Source: an uncultured Verrucomicrobiota bacterium
GTDB lineage: Bacteria; Verrucomicrobiota; Verrucomicrobiia; Verrucomicrobiales; Akkermansiaceae
Direction: 5' to 3'
Length of the DNA: 49,749 nucleotides
Assembly (NCBI GenBank): GCA_913063525.1
Contig: CAJXYV010000003.1
Location: 1 to 49,749 of the forward strand
Shown here: piece after piece, positions 12,001-19,806 of the stretch
Layout: the number at the start of each line of letters is the position of its first letter
Numbering within the stretch: position 1 is the stretch's first letter
Program-made: the position numbers and the translations under genes
The notes under the pieces: generated by a model
Database searches by the model: none
What the model saw: only the letters and a program-made list of their open reading frames with translations
What the model was told of the DNA's origin: nothing

Positions 12001-12886
12001 CGTTTTCTTGAAAAATCCCCGCGTGACCCGGCCCGATAAACCGCCCAGTGCTTTCATAAATCGTGGTTCCGCCGCCCTTGTTAAGCAAGGCGACACCATC
12101 CTTATCAAGGTAAGGTCCAGTGATGCTGGTGCTGCGACCTACCCTCATGTTATAGGTGCTGTTCACACCCGAACAACAAGCGCCAATATTGAAGAAGAGG
12201 TAGTAATAGCCGCCGTGTTTGTAAATGGATGAGCCCTCGATCTGACTGGCGAGAGAGCCCCCATTGCTGTGGGCAATTCTTGTTGTCACATTGTTCAACC
12301 GCTTGCCCGTTGCGGGATCAATTTGCACGAGACCAATGCCATTCCAGAAGGATCCGAAGGTCATCCAGACGCTACCGTCGGTGTCCTGAAAAATGCTCGC
12401 GTCGATGCAGTTATAGTCGGTGTAATCAGTGGTAGAATCGGTCTTGCCCGAGGGGTCCGATTTCACGACCTTACCTTGATCCGTCCATACGGGGTTTTGC
12501 AGCGATGGAGTTGTCACCAAACCGATGACCGAGTCGTTAGTCCCAAAATTTGAGCAGGAATAGTAAACGTGATACACGCCGTTAAAGTAGGCAACGTCTG
12601 GCGCCCAGAAAGAGCCGCTGAAGTTAGTCACCGCAGTCGTCGTCCATGCCGGTGGCGTGGCGAAAACACTGCCCACCGTTGACCACGCACGAAGGTCTGT
12701 CGAGGACAGGCAGGAAATTCCATTGCCCGTCCCGAAAGTGTAATAGCGATTGCCATCATTGATGACCGTCGATGGATCGTGAATGCCATAGCTTCCAGAG
12801 AGTGGAAGTTGGGCCGTGAGACGAAGACCCGAGGCAACCAGCAGCAGGAGGCAGACAAGCGACCGTACGTGGAATCGTGTCGTCAT
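9056..12886 (-). CDS. Secreted GH43 arabinan endo-1,5-alpha-L-arabinosidase with three LamG-like domains, FN3 and C-terminal tail
   Basis: 1276 aa with a signal peptide (residues 1-25, cleaved near LTA-Q). The catalytic five-blade propeller (about 30-340) has the GH43 triad: Asp37 in GIHDPS, Asp162 in CIDASIF and Glu217 in QIEGSS, closest to arabinanases that cleave the alpha-1,5-arabinan side chains of pectin. Then follow a LamG/concanavalin-like domain (about 345-525) and two tandem LamG units (about 540-790 and 790-1045). The tandem units share long stretches ('WNFE.GAA..YVPY', 'GVITVGRGLF.G.HTDRFLG.IDDVRLS') and clearly arose by internal duplication. An FN3 domain (about 1050-1140) and a tail with 'DPDNDGLNNLLERALGGNP' ending in 'KFLRLQV' close the protein. 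It is alone between two copies of the icd 3' end, which suggests acquisition by transfer. It is probably exported to degrade plant polysaccharide. Confidence 0.92.
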   Translation of the reverse strand: MTTRFHVRSLVCLLLLVASGLRLTAQLPLSGSYGIHDPSTVINDGNRYYTFGTGNGISCLSSTDLRAWSTVGSVFATPPAWTTTAVTNFSGSFWAPDVAYFNGVYHVYYSCSNFGTNDSVIGLVTTPSLQNPVWTDQGKVVKSDPSGKTDSTTDYTDYNCIDASIFQDTDGSVWMTFGSFWNGIGLVQIDPATGKRLNNVTTRIAHSNGGSLASQIEGSSIYKHGGYYYLFFNIGACCSGVNSTYNMRVGRSTSITGPYLDKDGVALLNKGGGTTIYESTGRFIGPGHAGIFQENGRYWLSHHYYDGVSNGAPTLGLRELTWSADSWPVVQGDWEASYPFDVDGRDQNGVFNATLVNGASVADSGSRGKVLTLAGTGQHVTLPLSVGNARTFSTWVKWNGGAAWQRIFDFGVSANAYMYLTPTSANGRMRFGIKNGGAEEGVDASVALPQNQWCHVAVSIDGNLGTLYLNGTPVGTDVISIRPWELLVRNLYLGKSQISSDPYFSGSIDDFRVHGRALSGGEIAQLAGTKVGGPSAVAYWNFEEGAADSYVPYSPAASGSYDGSIRDVTGNGNHLSAWDKNWTWYRASVPAIATPATGVANTRSLQNANNFPALSAIGTDLTRWSPTRWTIEATIRPDVVSGYQTIVGRDSYGAYSGNPAVAALYFSVRPGGVLAIAFTDVAGNNWNLDSATNAISVQKWQAIVASSDGKMLRLYRRNLSDGEANYTLLASLDISASKNAAIHLGAGDGVDWDRGVITVGRGLFNGVHTDRFLGFIDDVRLSEAALVPSEFLYRSTPTVAHWNFEQGAANTYVPYAPATPGSYDGSITDVSGNGNHLSAWGANWAWYQSVVPWVRTPITGVANTRSVQNANTVPSLSAIGTSLTTWSPSAWTIEAAIRPDGVSSYQTIVGRDSQGACDGNPLLAALYFSLRPNGVLAISFTDAMHNNWSLESATNAMVSGQWQAVAATCDGQVLRLYRRNITAGALAYTLLGTLDISGSPTPQLSTGAGDSASWDPGVITVGRGLFDGTHTDRFLGYIDDVRLSSTALSSTDLLYSLTQPAAPAGLTATLGDRKITLAWTAVAGATGYRVKRSSISGSSYSTISPDITSTSFLNDPVTAGIPYYYVVTAVRDAVESVPSSEVAATALTATQMWRQNWFGTPSNTGHAADSADPDNDGLNNLLERALGGNPNVANTSILPAVDPVSPLLTIIYTRAKGFTDLAFTVQESSDVSKASWSTATGTETVINQGATENVKFTVAPGNTGRKFLRLQVIQTP

Positions 12887-13028
12887 TGGGTTGATTCGAT
12901 AAAGGTGCCGGAAGCACCCACGGTTACTTGCCCAAATCGTGGCAACGTGGGGCTGGGCGAATCAATCACGAAAAGGAGTAACATTCTAGCACATTTCACG
13001 CAAGTGATCCTCGAACAGCGATTTGAAT
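12887..13028. other. Leader region of the GH43 gene
   Basis: Non-coding on inspection. The GH43 promoter must lie here, read on the minus strand. A TAGAAT hexamer occurs on that strand near 12985, but no well-spaced -35 could be matched, so no promoter is called. Confidence 0.4.
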
Positions 13029-13127
13029 ATGCCCGAAGATGCACTCGCGTCGGCCACACTTCGGCCCAGCGCGACCTTCAATCGGATCGCCAACTCGCTC
13101 CAACGAACGCCCTCAGGAATTCTTTAA
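13029..13127 (+). pseudogene. Remnant of a second monomeric icd 3' end
   Basis: Reading from 13029, [20 protein letters not shown] continues ANSL, matching the last 22 residues of the intact Icd ([22 protein letters not shown]). Differences are mainly at third codon positions (gcc/gca, gcc/gcg, tcc/tcg, ctg/ctt, cgt/cgg), so the copy diverged while still coding. The icd stop TAA is CAA here and the frame runs on to a TAA at 13125. Similarity continues past the stop, through a decayed copy of the icd terminator, to about 13168. Nothing upstream of 13029 resembles icd. It looks like the 3' end of a foreign or paralogous icd brought in with the GH43 gene. Confidence 0.8.
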
Positions 13128-13254
13128 AAGGGGTAGCACAAAGTCGAAAGGCCGAGCGCCACCCTTCAAGGGCGTCGGCGCGTCCTTGCGATGCAAGGGG
13201 CGCTTATTCAGCATGCTCAAGGCATTTTTCCGTACAAAAAATTCATTCTTTAGC

Positions 13255-13507
13255 TTCGGAGATCCACTTCTGGCGATCAGAGATGGACTTCCGGTGACCG
13301 GAGCTAGACTTCTTGCGACCAGAGATCAACTTCCGACGACCAGAGATCAACTTCCGACGACCAGAGATGAACTTCCGACGACTAGAGATGAACTTCCGGC
13401 GAACGGAGATTGACTTCCGGCGATCGGAGATTGACTTCCGGCGATCGGAGATTGACTTCCGGCGATCGGAGATAGATCTCCAACGACCAGAGATAAAACT
13501 CCGAAGC
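13255..13507. repeat. 21-bp minisatellite, 12 units
   Basis: Twelve units of exactly 21 bp, with the anchor ACTTC at 13266, 13287, 13308 and so on to 13497. The consensus is about gagatNNACTTCcggcgatcg; units range from near identical in the middle (13390-13465) to diverged at both ends, the usual pattern of expansion by slippage or unequal exchange. Since 21 is a multiple of three, both strands are open and give heptapeptides (RRSEIDF or SPIAGSQ), but no start, signal or homology supports a protein. There are no spacers, so it is not CRISPR. Confidence 0.93.
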
Positions 13508-13985
13508 TTAATGATGCGTCTTTCTCATCGAAACTTCGATTGAGCCATTTCAAATCCCCGTCAATTCATGCGAACGGCTTCCGCCGTTCATGCAAGGATC
13601 TACCAGTCTCATCGAATTCCGCACAAGGGCCACTGAATGTCGGATCGCGCCAACCTAAACCCTCATCCTACCGACTCGTTTGCGCATCAAGATGACTGAA
13701 AGTCGCCGAGGAGCCCCGATGCAACGCGTAAGACTTGCCCGTCATTCACAGATGCTTGGGGATTTAAGCATGCAGGGATTCTCACAGTTATCCATTCAAC
13801 ATTGCTTGCGAAATTATCCATCTCGCCTGTGCATTGATGAAAGCTCCTCAATGAGGACAAGCAGCGTAACGAGACGGCGTAGGTTTTGGCGCTTTGTTTG
13901 AACGGGCGCCTTGAAGCAATTTGGCGATCAACCGACTACTAAAAAACACTTTTCAAGGTTGCCGGTGGGTAAATTTCGCGCGTAT
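13508..13985. other. Intergenic stretch, no supported gene
   Basis: 478 bp between the minisatellite and the small secreted protein. A perfect 7-bp hairpin (gaacggc-ttcc-gccgttc, about 13572-13589) is present without a T tract. A 73-codon open frame (13680-13901) has atypical Arg/Ser-rich composition and no recognisable domain. The promoter of the following gene should be in the AT-richer part near 13930-13980. Confidence 0.4.
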
Positions 13986-14315
13986 ATGAAAAAAATACAA
14001 ATTACCTTATTGTTAGGCGCGGCTTTTGCCGCGCTTTCCGCGACCGCTTCCGCGTCGGTCATGTACTGCACCCAAACGGGCTACATGTCAGGATCGCTGG
14101 GCGGCGTCTCATTCACGAATGCCGTTGCCACGCTCCGTAAAAGCGGCGACACCTCGAATGTGATACACACCACGATCTGTATGTTTGGCGCTCCTATTCC
14201 GGTTTGGGGTGTCGCAGGGGTGACCACCATCAATATCGCCGGTTTTGAAACAGCCGTCGTCGCGATCCTCAACAAATGCAACACTCTCATTCAAATAGGC
14301 TCCAATCTGTGCTAG
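13986..14315 (+). CDS. Small secreted hypothetical protein
   Basis: 109 aa from ATG 13986 (MKKIQITLLLGAAFAALSATASA); an upstream in-frame ATG at 13911 would bury the signal peptide behind 25 hydrophilic residues. A classical Sec signal peptide ends near ASA-S. The mature part of about 86 residues is small, neutral and rich in Gly, Ser, Thr, Val and Ile with four Cys (MYC, TIC, NKC and the final residue), which could form two disulphides in the periplasm or outside the cell. I recognise no family. The gene stands alone and faces the sugar dehydrogenase convergently. The abrupt end at Cys may reflect truncation of a longer ancestor. Confidence 0.6.
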   Translation: MKKIQITLLLGAAFAALSATASASVMYCTQTGYMSGSLGGVSFTNAVATLRKSGDTSNVIHTTICMFGAPIPVWGVAGVTTINIAGFETAVVAILNKCNTLIQIGSNLC

Positions 14316-14393
14316 TAGATGGATCAGTTTCTGTGCTTCGTTGGAATTCACGATTTTTGCAGAATTGCAGGTTTTCGCGCTCTCTTTTGAGAA

Positions 14394-16562
14394 TTATTGG
14401 AGCGGGATGCGGAACTTGGCGGCGGTGTAGCCGGGGGCTTCGGCGCTGAATTCCCATGCGCCGCTGGAGGTGGCGGTGGCAGGTCGGGCGGGAAGTTGCA
14501 GAGTGCCTGCGCTGCTGCCTTTAATTTCGCTGATGCCATCGGCGAGGTGGAGGATGGCGTTGAGAATGGTGTCGGCATCGCGGTCGCTGAGGGCGATTTG
14601 CGGTGGCATGGGGACTTCGCCCCAGACGCCTTTGCCGCCCATTTTGACTTTGGCTTTCAAAGTGTCGATCGCTCCGGCGGTCTTGCGGTACTTGAGTGAT
14701 ACGCTGGAATAGGCAGGGCCGACTGAGTTGTGGTCGACTTGGTGGCAGGCAAAGCAGGCATTGGCGGTGATGAGTGCCTGAATGTCTGTGGGGAGTTGCG
14801 GGCCGCCTGCATCGTGGCCAGTGGCGGGGATGTAGCGTGCGCGGACGGTGAGCTGGGCGGGATCGGGTTGGGGATCGGCGGTGATATTAAATGCGACGGA
14901 TTCGCCGAAGCTGAATGCCTTGGCTTTGCCCTTCAACTTGAGACGGAGCTCGGGGAGTGCCTCGGCTTTGAGGAGCGAAATGCGGGCGAATGAATGAGGT
15001 GACTTGCCGTCCGAGGCGACGACGCGCAGTTCGCTGCCGCTGGCATCGGGCGGCAGGATGATGGTGGAGCCGCTGCCGAGCTGCCGTTCCGTGGTGCCGC
15101 TGGTGAGCCACCAGTTGAAAGTGGATGAGCTCTTGTCGGATTTGACGGTGAAGCTGCGGTCGCTTTCAGGGACGGGCTCGATGCTGAGTTTTGGCCCGAG
15201 CTGAGTGGAAGAGGGGAAGAGGTGGATGACTTTACCCTTGGTATTGAACCACCATTCGGGACCGTAGTCGATCATCCACAGCGAGCCGTCGGTAGCCATT
15301 TGCAGATCCATCGGGTGGGTGAGATCCTCGTCGATGATGGCGAGACTTTGAAGTTTTTCGTCATCGGTCAGTTTGGCGAACCAGATTTTGCCGCGCGACC
15401 AATCGTAGGTCAGCAGGCCATGACCGCCGTTTGGAGGCAGCAGATTGTAGGGGCGCTTGGCGTCGTAATCCAGCATTGGGCCCGCCATTGCGCAGCGGCC
15501 GCTTTTGCCCAATATCGGAAATTCTTTGCTGGCGTCGTAGGGGTACCAGATGAAGGCGGGCTGGGCAGGCGGGAGCGTGGTGAGGCCGGTGTTGCGTCGG
15601 CTGCGATTGATCGGCGCGGCGGGATCGATCATCGCTCCGGGCTTGCCCGTGGCGAAGTCGACGATGGGGTAGGGCTGGTTGTTGGCGATGACCAATGGCC
15701 AGCCGTAGTTGCCAGCGGCCTTGGCTTGGTTGATCTCGTCGTAACCTGCGGGACCTTTGGCCGAGCTCTTGTCCGCGTCGGGGCCGATTTCGCCCCAGTA
15801 GAGGGTGTGGGTTTTCGGATTGATGGTGGTGCGATAGGGATTACGGCAGCCCATGATGTAGATCTCGGGGCGAGTTTTCGCGGTGCCCATGGGAAAAAGG
15901 TTGCCGGGTGGGATCGTGTAGCCTGTCTCCGTCGGGCGGATGCGGAGGATTTTGCCGCGCAGATCGTTGGTGTTGCCTGAGCTGCGCTGTGCGTCCCACT
16001 CGGCGCGATCGGCGCGGTTGTCGATCGGCGCGTAGCCATCGCTGGCAAATGGGTTCGTGTTGTCGCCTACACTCAGATAGAGCAACCCGTCTGCATCAAA
16101 ACGGATCGACCCGCCGTGGTGGCATACGCGGTTGTCGCGTTCGAGCGGGATGTCGAGCAACACTTGCTCGGAGGCGGGATCGAGGTTCCCGTCGCGGAGA
16201 TGGAAGCGGGCGAGTCGGTCGACGCGCCGCTGCGGGTGGCTGTAGTAGAGGAAAACGCGCGAATTTTTCTCGAAGTCAGGATCGAAAGCGATGCCTTGCA
16301 GGCCTTCTTCCACCGAGGTGTCGCTCTTAGGATCGCTGGCACGCAGCGCGGAAACGGCGAGATTGCCGATTTCAAATACGCCGCCCGTGTCGGGATGAAT
16401 GCGCAGGATTTTCCCCTCGCGCTCGACGACGTAGATGTCGCCATCCGGTGCGATGGCGAGCGACATTGGATCGTGCAAGCCATCGATGATCGTTTGCTGT
16501 TGAAGCGGTGCCGCTGTGACGGCACCTATGCAGAGCAGGAAAATCGATAGCGTTTTTCGCAT
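14394..16562 (-). CDS. PQQ-type sugar dehydrogenase (glucose/sorbosone family) with C-terminal cytochrome c
   Basis: 722 aa with a signal peptide (1-17, cleaved at VTA-A). Residues about 20-440 form a six-bladed propeller of the glucose/sorbosone dehydrogenase family: 'GLHDPMSLAIAPDGDIYVVEREGKI', 'GLQGIAFDPDF', 'CHHGGSIRFDADGLLYLSVGD', 'NTNDLRGKILRI', 'RNPYRTTI', 'GYDEINQAKAAGNYGWP'. A middle beta domain (about 450-580) is followed by a class I cytochrome c: CFACH at 603-607 and the axial Met in VPMPP at 652, like cytochrome c-551/c8 domains. The enzyme probably oxidises a sugar or other alcohol in the periplasm and passes electrons through its own haem. This propeller-cytochrome layout is common in Verrucomicrobia and Planctomycetes. 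The true substrate is not evident. Confidence 0.88.
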   Translation of the reverse strand: MRKTLSIFLLCIGAVTAAPLQQQTIIDGLHDPMSLAIAPDGDIYVVEREGKILRIHPDTGGVFEIGNLAVSALRASDPKSDTSVEEGLQGIAFDPDFEKNSRVFLYYSHPQRRVDRLARFHLRDGNLDPASEQVLLDIPLERDNRVCHHGGSIRFDADGLLYLSVGDNTNPFASDGYAPIDNRADRAEWDAQRSSGNTNDLRGKILRIRPTETGYTIPPGNLFPMGTAKTRPEIYIMGCRNPYRTTINPKTHTLYWGEIGPDADKSSAKGPAGYDEINQAKAAGNYGWPLVIANNQPYPIVDFATGKPGAMIDPAAPINRSRRNTGLTTLPPAQPAFIWYPYDASKEFPILGKSGRCAMAGPMLDYDAKRPYNLLPPNGGHGLLTYDWSRGKIWFAKLTDDEKLQSLAIIDEDLTHPMDLQMATDGSLWMIDYGPEWWFNTKGKVIHLFPSSTQLGPKLSIEPVPESDRSFTVKSDKSSSTFNWWLTSGTTERQLGSGSTIILPPDASGSELRVVASDGKSPHSFARISLLKAEALPELRLKLKGKAKAFSFGESVAFNITADPQPDPAQLTVRARYIPATGHDAGGPQLPTDIQALITANACFACHQVDHNSVGPAYSSVSLKYRKTAGAIDTLKAKVKMGGKGVWGEVPMPPQIALSDRDADTILNAILHLADGISEIKGSSAGTLQLPARPATATSSGAWEFSAEAPGYTAAKFRIPLQ

Positions 16563-16576
16563 GAATTGATGGCGGA

Positions 16577-17455
16577 TTACTCCGCAGTGGCGACTTCCTC
16601 AGAGGCTGGGGCTTCGATCTCGGCAACCACGGGTGCAACCTCAGCGATCGCATCGGCGATTGCAACTGGCTCCTCAATCGCTGCTTCAACTGGAACCAAC
16701 GCTTTTTGTTTGTTGGCCTCAATGATGCGGAGCACTTCGGCCTTGGCGGCGGCGATGCGATCGGTGTCAACAACGGGGCCGACTTTATTCAAAACCGCCG
16801 CAGGGCGCGACGGATCGCTGAAATCAGCGAGTTTCGCTTCGGCCTTTTCAAGGGCTTCGATGGCGGCGGCTTCGCGCTTTCTCACCTCGCCGGCGTAGCG
16901 GGTGGAAACGGCGACGGACTCGCGCAAGCGTTCGATTTCAGCTTGGAGTTCGACGGAGTCATTGGGCTGGGCCTGGAGGGTGGCGAGTTCACCGCGGACT
17001 TTGGAAAGCTCGTTTTCGAGGGCGAAGCTGCGGTCCTTCTGGGCCTTGTCTGTCTCGTTGGCGCGGGCATTGAGGTGCCTGATGGTTTCTTGGGACTTCT
17101 TGAGATCGGCTTCGAGGGTGGCGAGGCGCTTGGCTTCCACGTCGGCGGCTTTCTGAGCGGCGGTCAACTCGGCGACCTTGCTTTCGAAGGTGGCTTTGGA
17201 AACGGACTCGGTTTTCAGAGCTTCCAACTCGGTTTTCAGATCCTTGTTGGCGGCCTTGGAACTCTCCAGAGCGGCTTCCAGTTTCTTGGCGCGATCGGCT
17301 TGGGCTTTGTCGCCGTTGCCTGAGGGTTTAGTGGTCTTGCTAGGGGCGGGTTTATTGGCGGCCCCGCGCACGGCCCAACCGAGGAAACCGAAGACTGCGG
17401 CGATGAGCGCCAACTGTGGGAGTGCCTTGGAAAGTAATGCTAGTGTCTCGTTCAT
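16577..17455 (-). CDS. Membrane-anchored coiled-coil protein, hypothetical
   Basis: 292 aa. One N-terminal membrane segment (about residues 9-29, ALPQLALIAAVFGFLGWAV) is followed by a low-complexity linker (APSKTTKPSGNGDKA), a long coiled coil (about 50-190, heptad-rich in A, K, E, L) and an acidic Ala/Pro/Glu tail. The region 'LADFSDPSRPAAVLNKVGPVVDTDRIAAAKAEVLRIIEANK' has non-repetitive sequence and may be the functional end. No enzymatic motif is visible. It lies 14 bp downstream of the sugar dehydrogenase start, on the same strand and upstream in transcription order, so the two may form an operon. Function unknown; a structural or scaffolding role is only a guess. Confidence 0.75.
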   Translation of the reverse strand: MNETLALLSKALPQLALIAAVFGFLGWAVRGAANKPAPSKTTKPSGNGDKAQADRAKKLEAALESSKAANKDLKTELEALKTESVSKATFESKVAELTAAQKAADVEAKRLATLEADLKKSQETIRHLNARANETDKAQKDRSFALENELSKVRGELATLQAQPNDSVELQAEIERLRESVAVSTRYAGEVRKREAAAIEALEKAEAKLADFSDPSRPAAVLNKVGPVVDTDRIAAAKAEVLRIIEANKQKALVPVEAAIEEPVAIADAIAEVAPVVAEIEAPASEEVATAE

Positions 17456-17566
17456 AATCGGTATGGGTGAAATCGCGCCGATGAAATCGGCGGGCCGTCA
17501 TTTATCCCGACGGCGTACGACGGTCAACTTCATTGCCATGTGCAATTAATCTGGCATGATATCGGG

Positions 17567-18355
17567 ATGATTCGGTTTCTCGGTCGCAGTGCGCTGGATT
17601 TTCTCACCTATCTGGGGGAAATCGGGAAGCTGGTGGCTGCGGTGACTGATTCACTGCTGCACGGCAAGATCCGCGGCCGCATGGTGCTCGAACAGTTGGC
17701 GGAAACGGGCTTTCGCTCGCAGGCGGTGGTGATCGTGACAGGTGCTTTCACCGGCGCGGTGTTGGCAGCACAGGCGATGTTTCAATTCAAACCGATCGGC
17801 ATGGAAACGGGCGGCGGCCCCTTGGTCAGCGTGGGAATGCTGCGCGAACTCGGCCCTTCGGTTACGGCACTGATGCTGGCGGGCCGCGTCGGTGCGGCGA
17901 TGGCCGCGGAAATCGGCACGATGAAAGTGACCGAACAAATCGACGCACTGCGGTCGATGGGCGTGCACCCGACCGACTATCTGGTGACGCCGCGTTTCCT
18001 CGCGATGCTGGTAGCGATGCCACTATTGATCGCGGAGTCGGCCGCGTTTGGCATTCTCGCTTCATTGATCGTTGGCACCCAAGCCTTCAACGTGAACGGC
18101 GCCTATTGGCTCAACCAGATGAACAAACACACCGACGGCACGGACGTGGCGATCTCGATGATCAAGGGTCTGGTTTTTGGAATCTTGATTGTCCTGCTTT
18201 CCTGCCACCAAGGGCTGAAGGCAGATCAAGGAGCGGTCGGCGTCGGCCGCGGCACCACCCGGGCGATGGTTTATTCCGCACTGGCGATTTTGATCGTGAA
18301 CTTCTTCCTCACGATGCTGCTGAACCTCGTCTTTCCGGCGAGGACGGGAGCTTAA
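17567..18355 (+). CDS. MlaE/YrbE-family ABC transporter permease
   Basis: 262 aa from ATG 17567 (MIRFLGRSALDFLTYLGE); an in-frame ATG at 17540 adds nine residues. The MlaE family forms the membrane part of ABC systems that move phospholipids between inner and outer membranes. Hallmarks are 'GFRSQAVVIVTGAFTGAVLAAQ', 'LGPSVTALMLAGRVGAAMAAEIGTMKVTEQIDAL', 'MGVHPTDYLVTPRFLA' and five or so membrane segments. The partners MlaF (ATPase) and MlaD (MCE protein) are not adjacent: the next gene is convergent, its stop codon sharing TTAA (18352-18355) with this one. The permease is therefore an orphan here, or the partners are elsewhere. Confidence 0.9.
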   Translation: MIRFLGRSALDFLTYLGEIGKLVAAVTDSLLHGKIRGRMVLEQLAETGFRSQAVVIVTGAFTGAVLAAQAMFQFKPIGMETGGGPLVSVGMLRELGPSVTALMLAGRVGAAMAAEIGTMKVTEQIDALRSMGVHPTDYLVTPRFLAMLVAMPLLIAESAAFGILASLIVGTQAFNVNGAYWLNQMNKHTDGTDVAISMIKGLVFGILIVLLSCHQGLKADQGAVGVGRGTTRAMVYSALAILIVNFFLTMLLNLVFPARTGA

Positions 18356-19713
18356 ATTTCGTACTCGATGCCTGGCTCCGGAATGATGATTTCCGTTTTT
18401 GGCAGGCGGCGTTTGATTTCCTGGCGGAACCATTCGACTGCGCCGTCATCGCCGTGGACAAGGAAGGTCTTTTTCGGCGCGACCTTGACGATGAAGTCGG
18501 CGATCGCATCGCGGGCAGAGTGGCCGCTGAAATCGAAGATCCGCGTTTCGCAGTTGAGCTGGACCGCTGGGTGCGCGGGGTCGAGCACGATCATGTCGCC
18601 TTGTTTGGCGGTGCGGATCTTGCCGCCGGGCGTCTCGGGATCGGCGTAACCGACAAAGAACAAGCCGTGTTTGGCGTTTTCCAGAACCCCCTGACGGGCG
18701 AAGTTGTTGGAAACGGTCTTCTCCGACATCATGCCGCTGGACAGCGCGTAGATGCAGCCGGGGTGGAATGGGATCGGGCCCTTGCGCTTTTTGCTACCCG
18801 ACTCGAGTTCCATGTCCTTGAGGAAACGGAAGTTCGGCAAGTGGCGGCGCGAAGTGCCGCTGAAGCGATCGTAAACCTGCGTCATCTTGGTGCTGAGGCC
18901 GCCGATGTACACGGGAGTGCGTTTCGGGATCAGTCCCTCTGCCTTGAAGCGGTGGATCATGCCGAGCACTTCCTGAGTTTTCCCCATCGCGAAGACGGGA
19001 ATCAGCACCGAGCCCTTGCGCTCGATCACGTTTTTGATCGCTTCTGCAAACGCGGCTTCTTCGGTCGGGCGGTCGTACTTCGGGTCGCGCGGGTGCTCGC
19101 CGCGAGTCGTTTCGACGATCAGAGCGTCCACGGGGTGTTCAGGGAAATTCGCGCCTTTTTGCAAAGTGCTGTGCTCGAAATTCACGTCGCCGGTGTAAAA
19201 AATCGTTTTTCCTTCCGCTTCGATCGTCACGCCGACCGAGCCGAGGATGTGGCCCGCATCGTGGAATGTGCCACGGATCGATCCCGCTGGGTCGAGGTCG
19301 AATGGTCGCTCAAGGTGGCGCGTTTCGAAGCCATCTTCGATATCATCCAGCTCGCGGTGCTCAAACAACGGGTACTCGGCGATGCCGTGTTCGATGCGCT
19401 TCGACTGCATCACGTTCACCGAATTGTGCAGCATGGCCGAGGCCAATCCTGCGGTTTCGGGCGACAAGAAAACCCTCGCTTGTCCTTGTGTCTGAAGGAA
19501 AACCGGAAGAGTCCCGACGTGGTCGAGGTGAGAATGGGTGATGATAATCGAGTCGGCGGTGCCGGGCTCGAGAAATTCATAATGAGGGACCGCTTCCGAA
19601 CCTTCATGTTTGGGGTGCATCCCCGCGTCGAGCACGACTTTAGCAGTCTTGGTTTTCAACAAATAGGAATTCGCACCGATACCGGCGTGGCGACAGAGAC
19701 TTTTAAATATCAT
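18352..19713 (-). CDS. MBL-fold metallo-hydrolase / RNA-processing exonuclease (beta-CASP type)
   Basis: 453 aa from the ATG at 19713 (MIFKSLCRHAGIGANSYLL); an in-frame ATG at 19785 adds 24 unlikely residues. The metal-binding motif HSHLDH is at 60-65, followed by 'GHILGSVGV' and 'IFYTGDVNF', then a beta-CASP insertion ('VLIPVFAMGKTQEVLGMI', 'PVYIGGLSTKMTQVY') and a C-terminal RMMBL region ('FDFSGHSARDAIADFI', 'FLVHGDDGAVEWF'). Proteins of this kind resemble CPSF-73/YSH1-like nucleases and probably process RNA. It lies 93 bp downstream of the ROK kinase gene on the same strand and ends convergently on the MlaE gene. Confidence 0.88.
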   Translation of the reverse strand: MIFKSLCRHAGIGANSYLLKTKTAKVVLDAGMHPKHEGSEAVPHYEFLEPGTADSIIITHSHLDHVGTLPVFLQTQGQARVFLSPETAGLASAMLHNSVNVMQSKRIEHGIAEYPLFEHRELDDIEDGFETRHLERPFDLDPAGSIRGTFHDAGHILGSVGVTIEAEGKTIFYTGDVNFEHSTLQKGANFPEHPVDALIVETTRGEHPRDPKYDRPTEEAAFAEAIKNVIERKGSVLIPVFAMGKTQEVLGMIHRFKAEGLIPKRTPVYIGGLSTKMTQVYDRFSGTSRRHLPNFRFLKDMELESGSKKRKGPIPFHPGCIYALSSGMMSEKTVSNNFARQGVLENAKHGLFFVGYADPETPGGKIRTAKQGDMIVLDPAHPAVQLNCETRIFDFSGHSARDAIADFIVKVAPKKTFLVHGDDGAVEWFRQEIKRRLPKTEIIIPEPGIEYEI

Positions 19714-19806
19714 GATAGAGGCAGAAAGCAGTGGGACCATGGGGGCACCTGCCTCCCGTGTCAACTCGCCCTTGAAAATGCTCAAAAGGCCGCGGCTGAG
19801 GCGCGG

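Noticed and set aside
12961-13010. Possible parS site (atttcacgcaagtga)
   Set aside because: Only part of one arm resembles TGTTTCACGTGAAACA; the palindrome is not present.
13255-13507. CRISPR-like array
   Set aside because: The 21-bp units are directly adjacent, with no spacers, and no cas gene is near.
13313-13543. Protein with heptapeptide repeats (RRSEIDF)
   Set aside because: The frame exists only because the DNA repeat is 21 bp; all frames on both strands are open and there is no ribosome-binding site or homology.
13785-13830. DnaA boxes at ttatccattc and ttatccatct
   Set aside because: Both miss the essential CACA end of the box, unlike the exact TTATTCACA copies at 6.3-6.6 kb.
13680-13901. 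73-codon open frame
   Set aside because: Arg/Ser-rich composition unlike neighbouring genes, with no domain.
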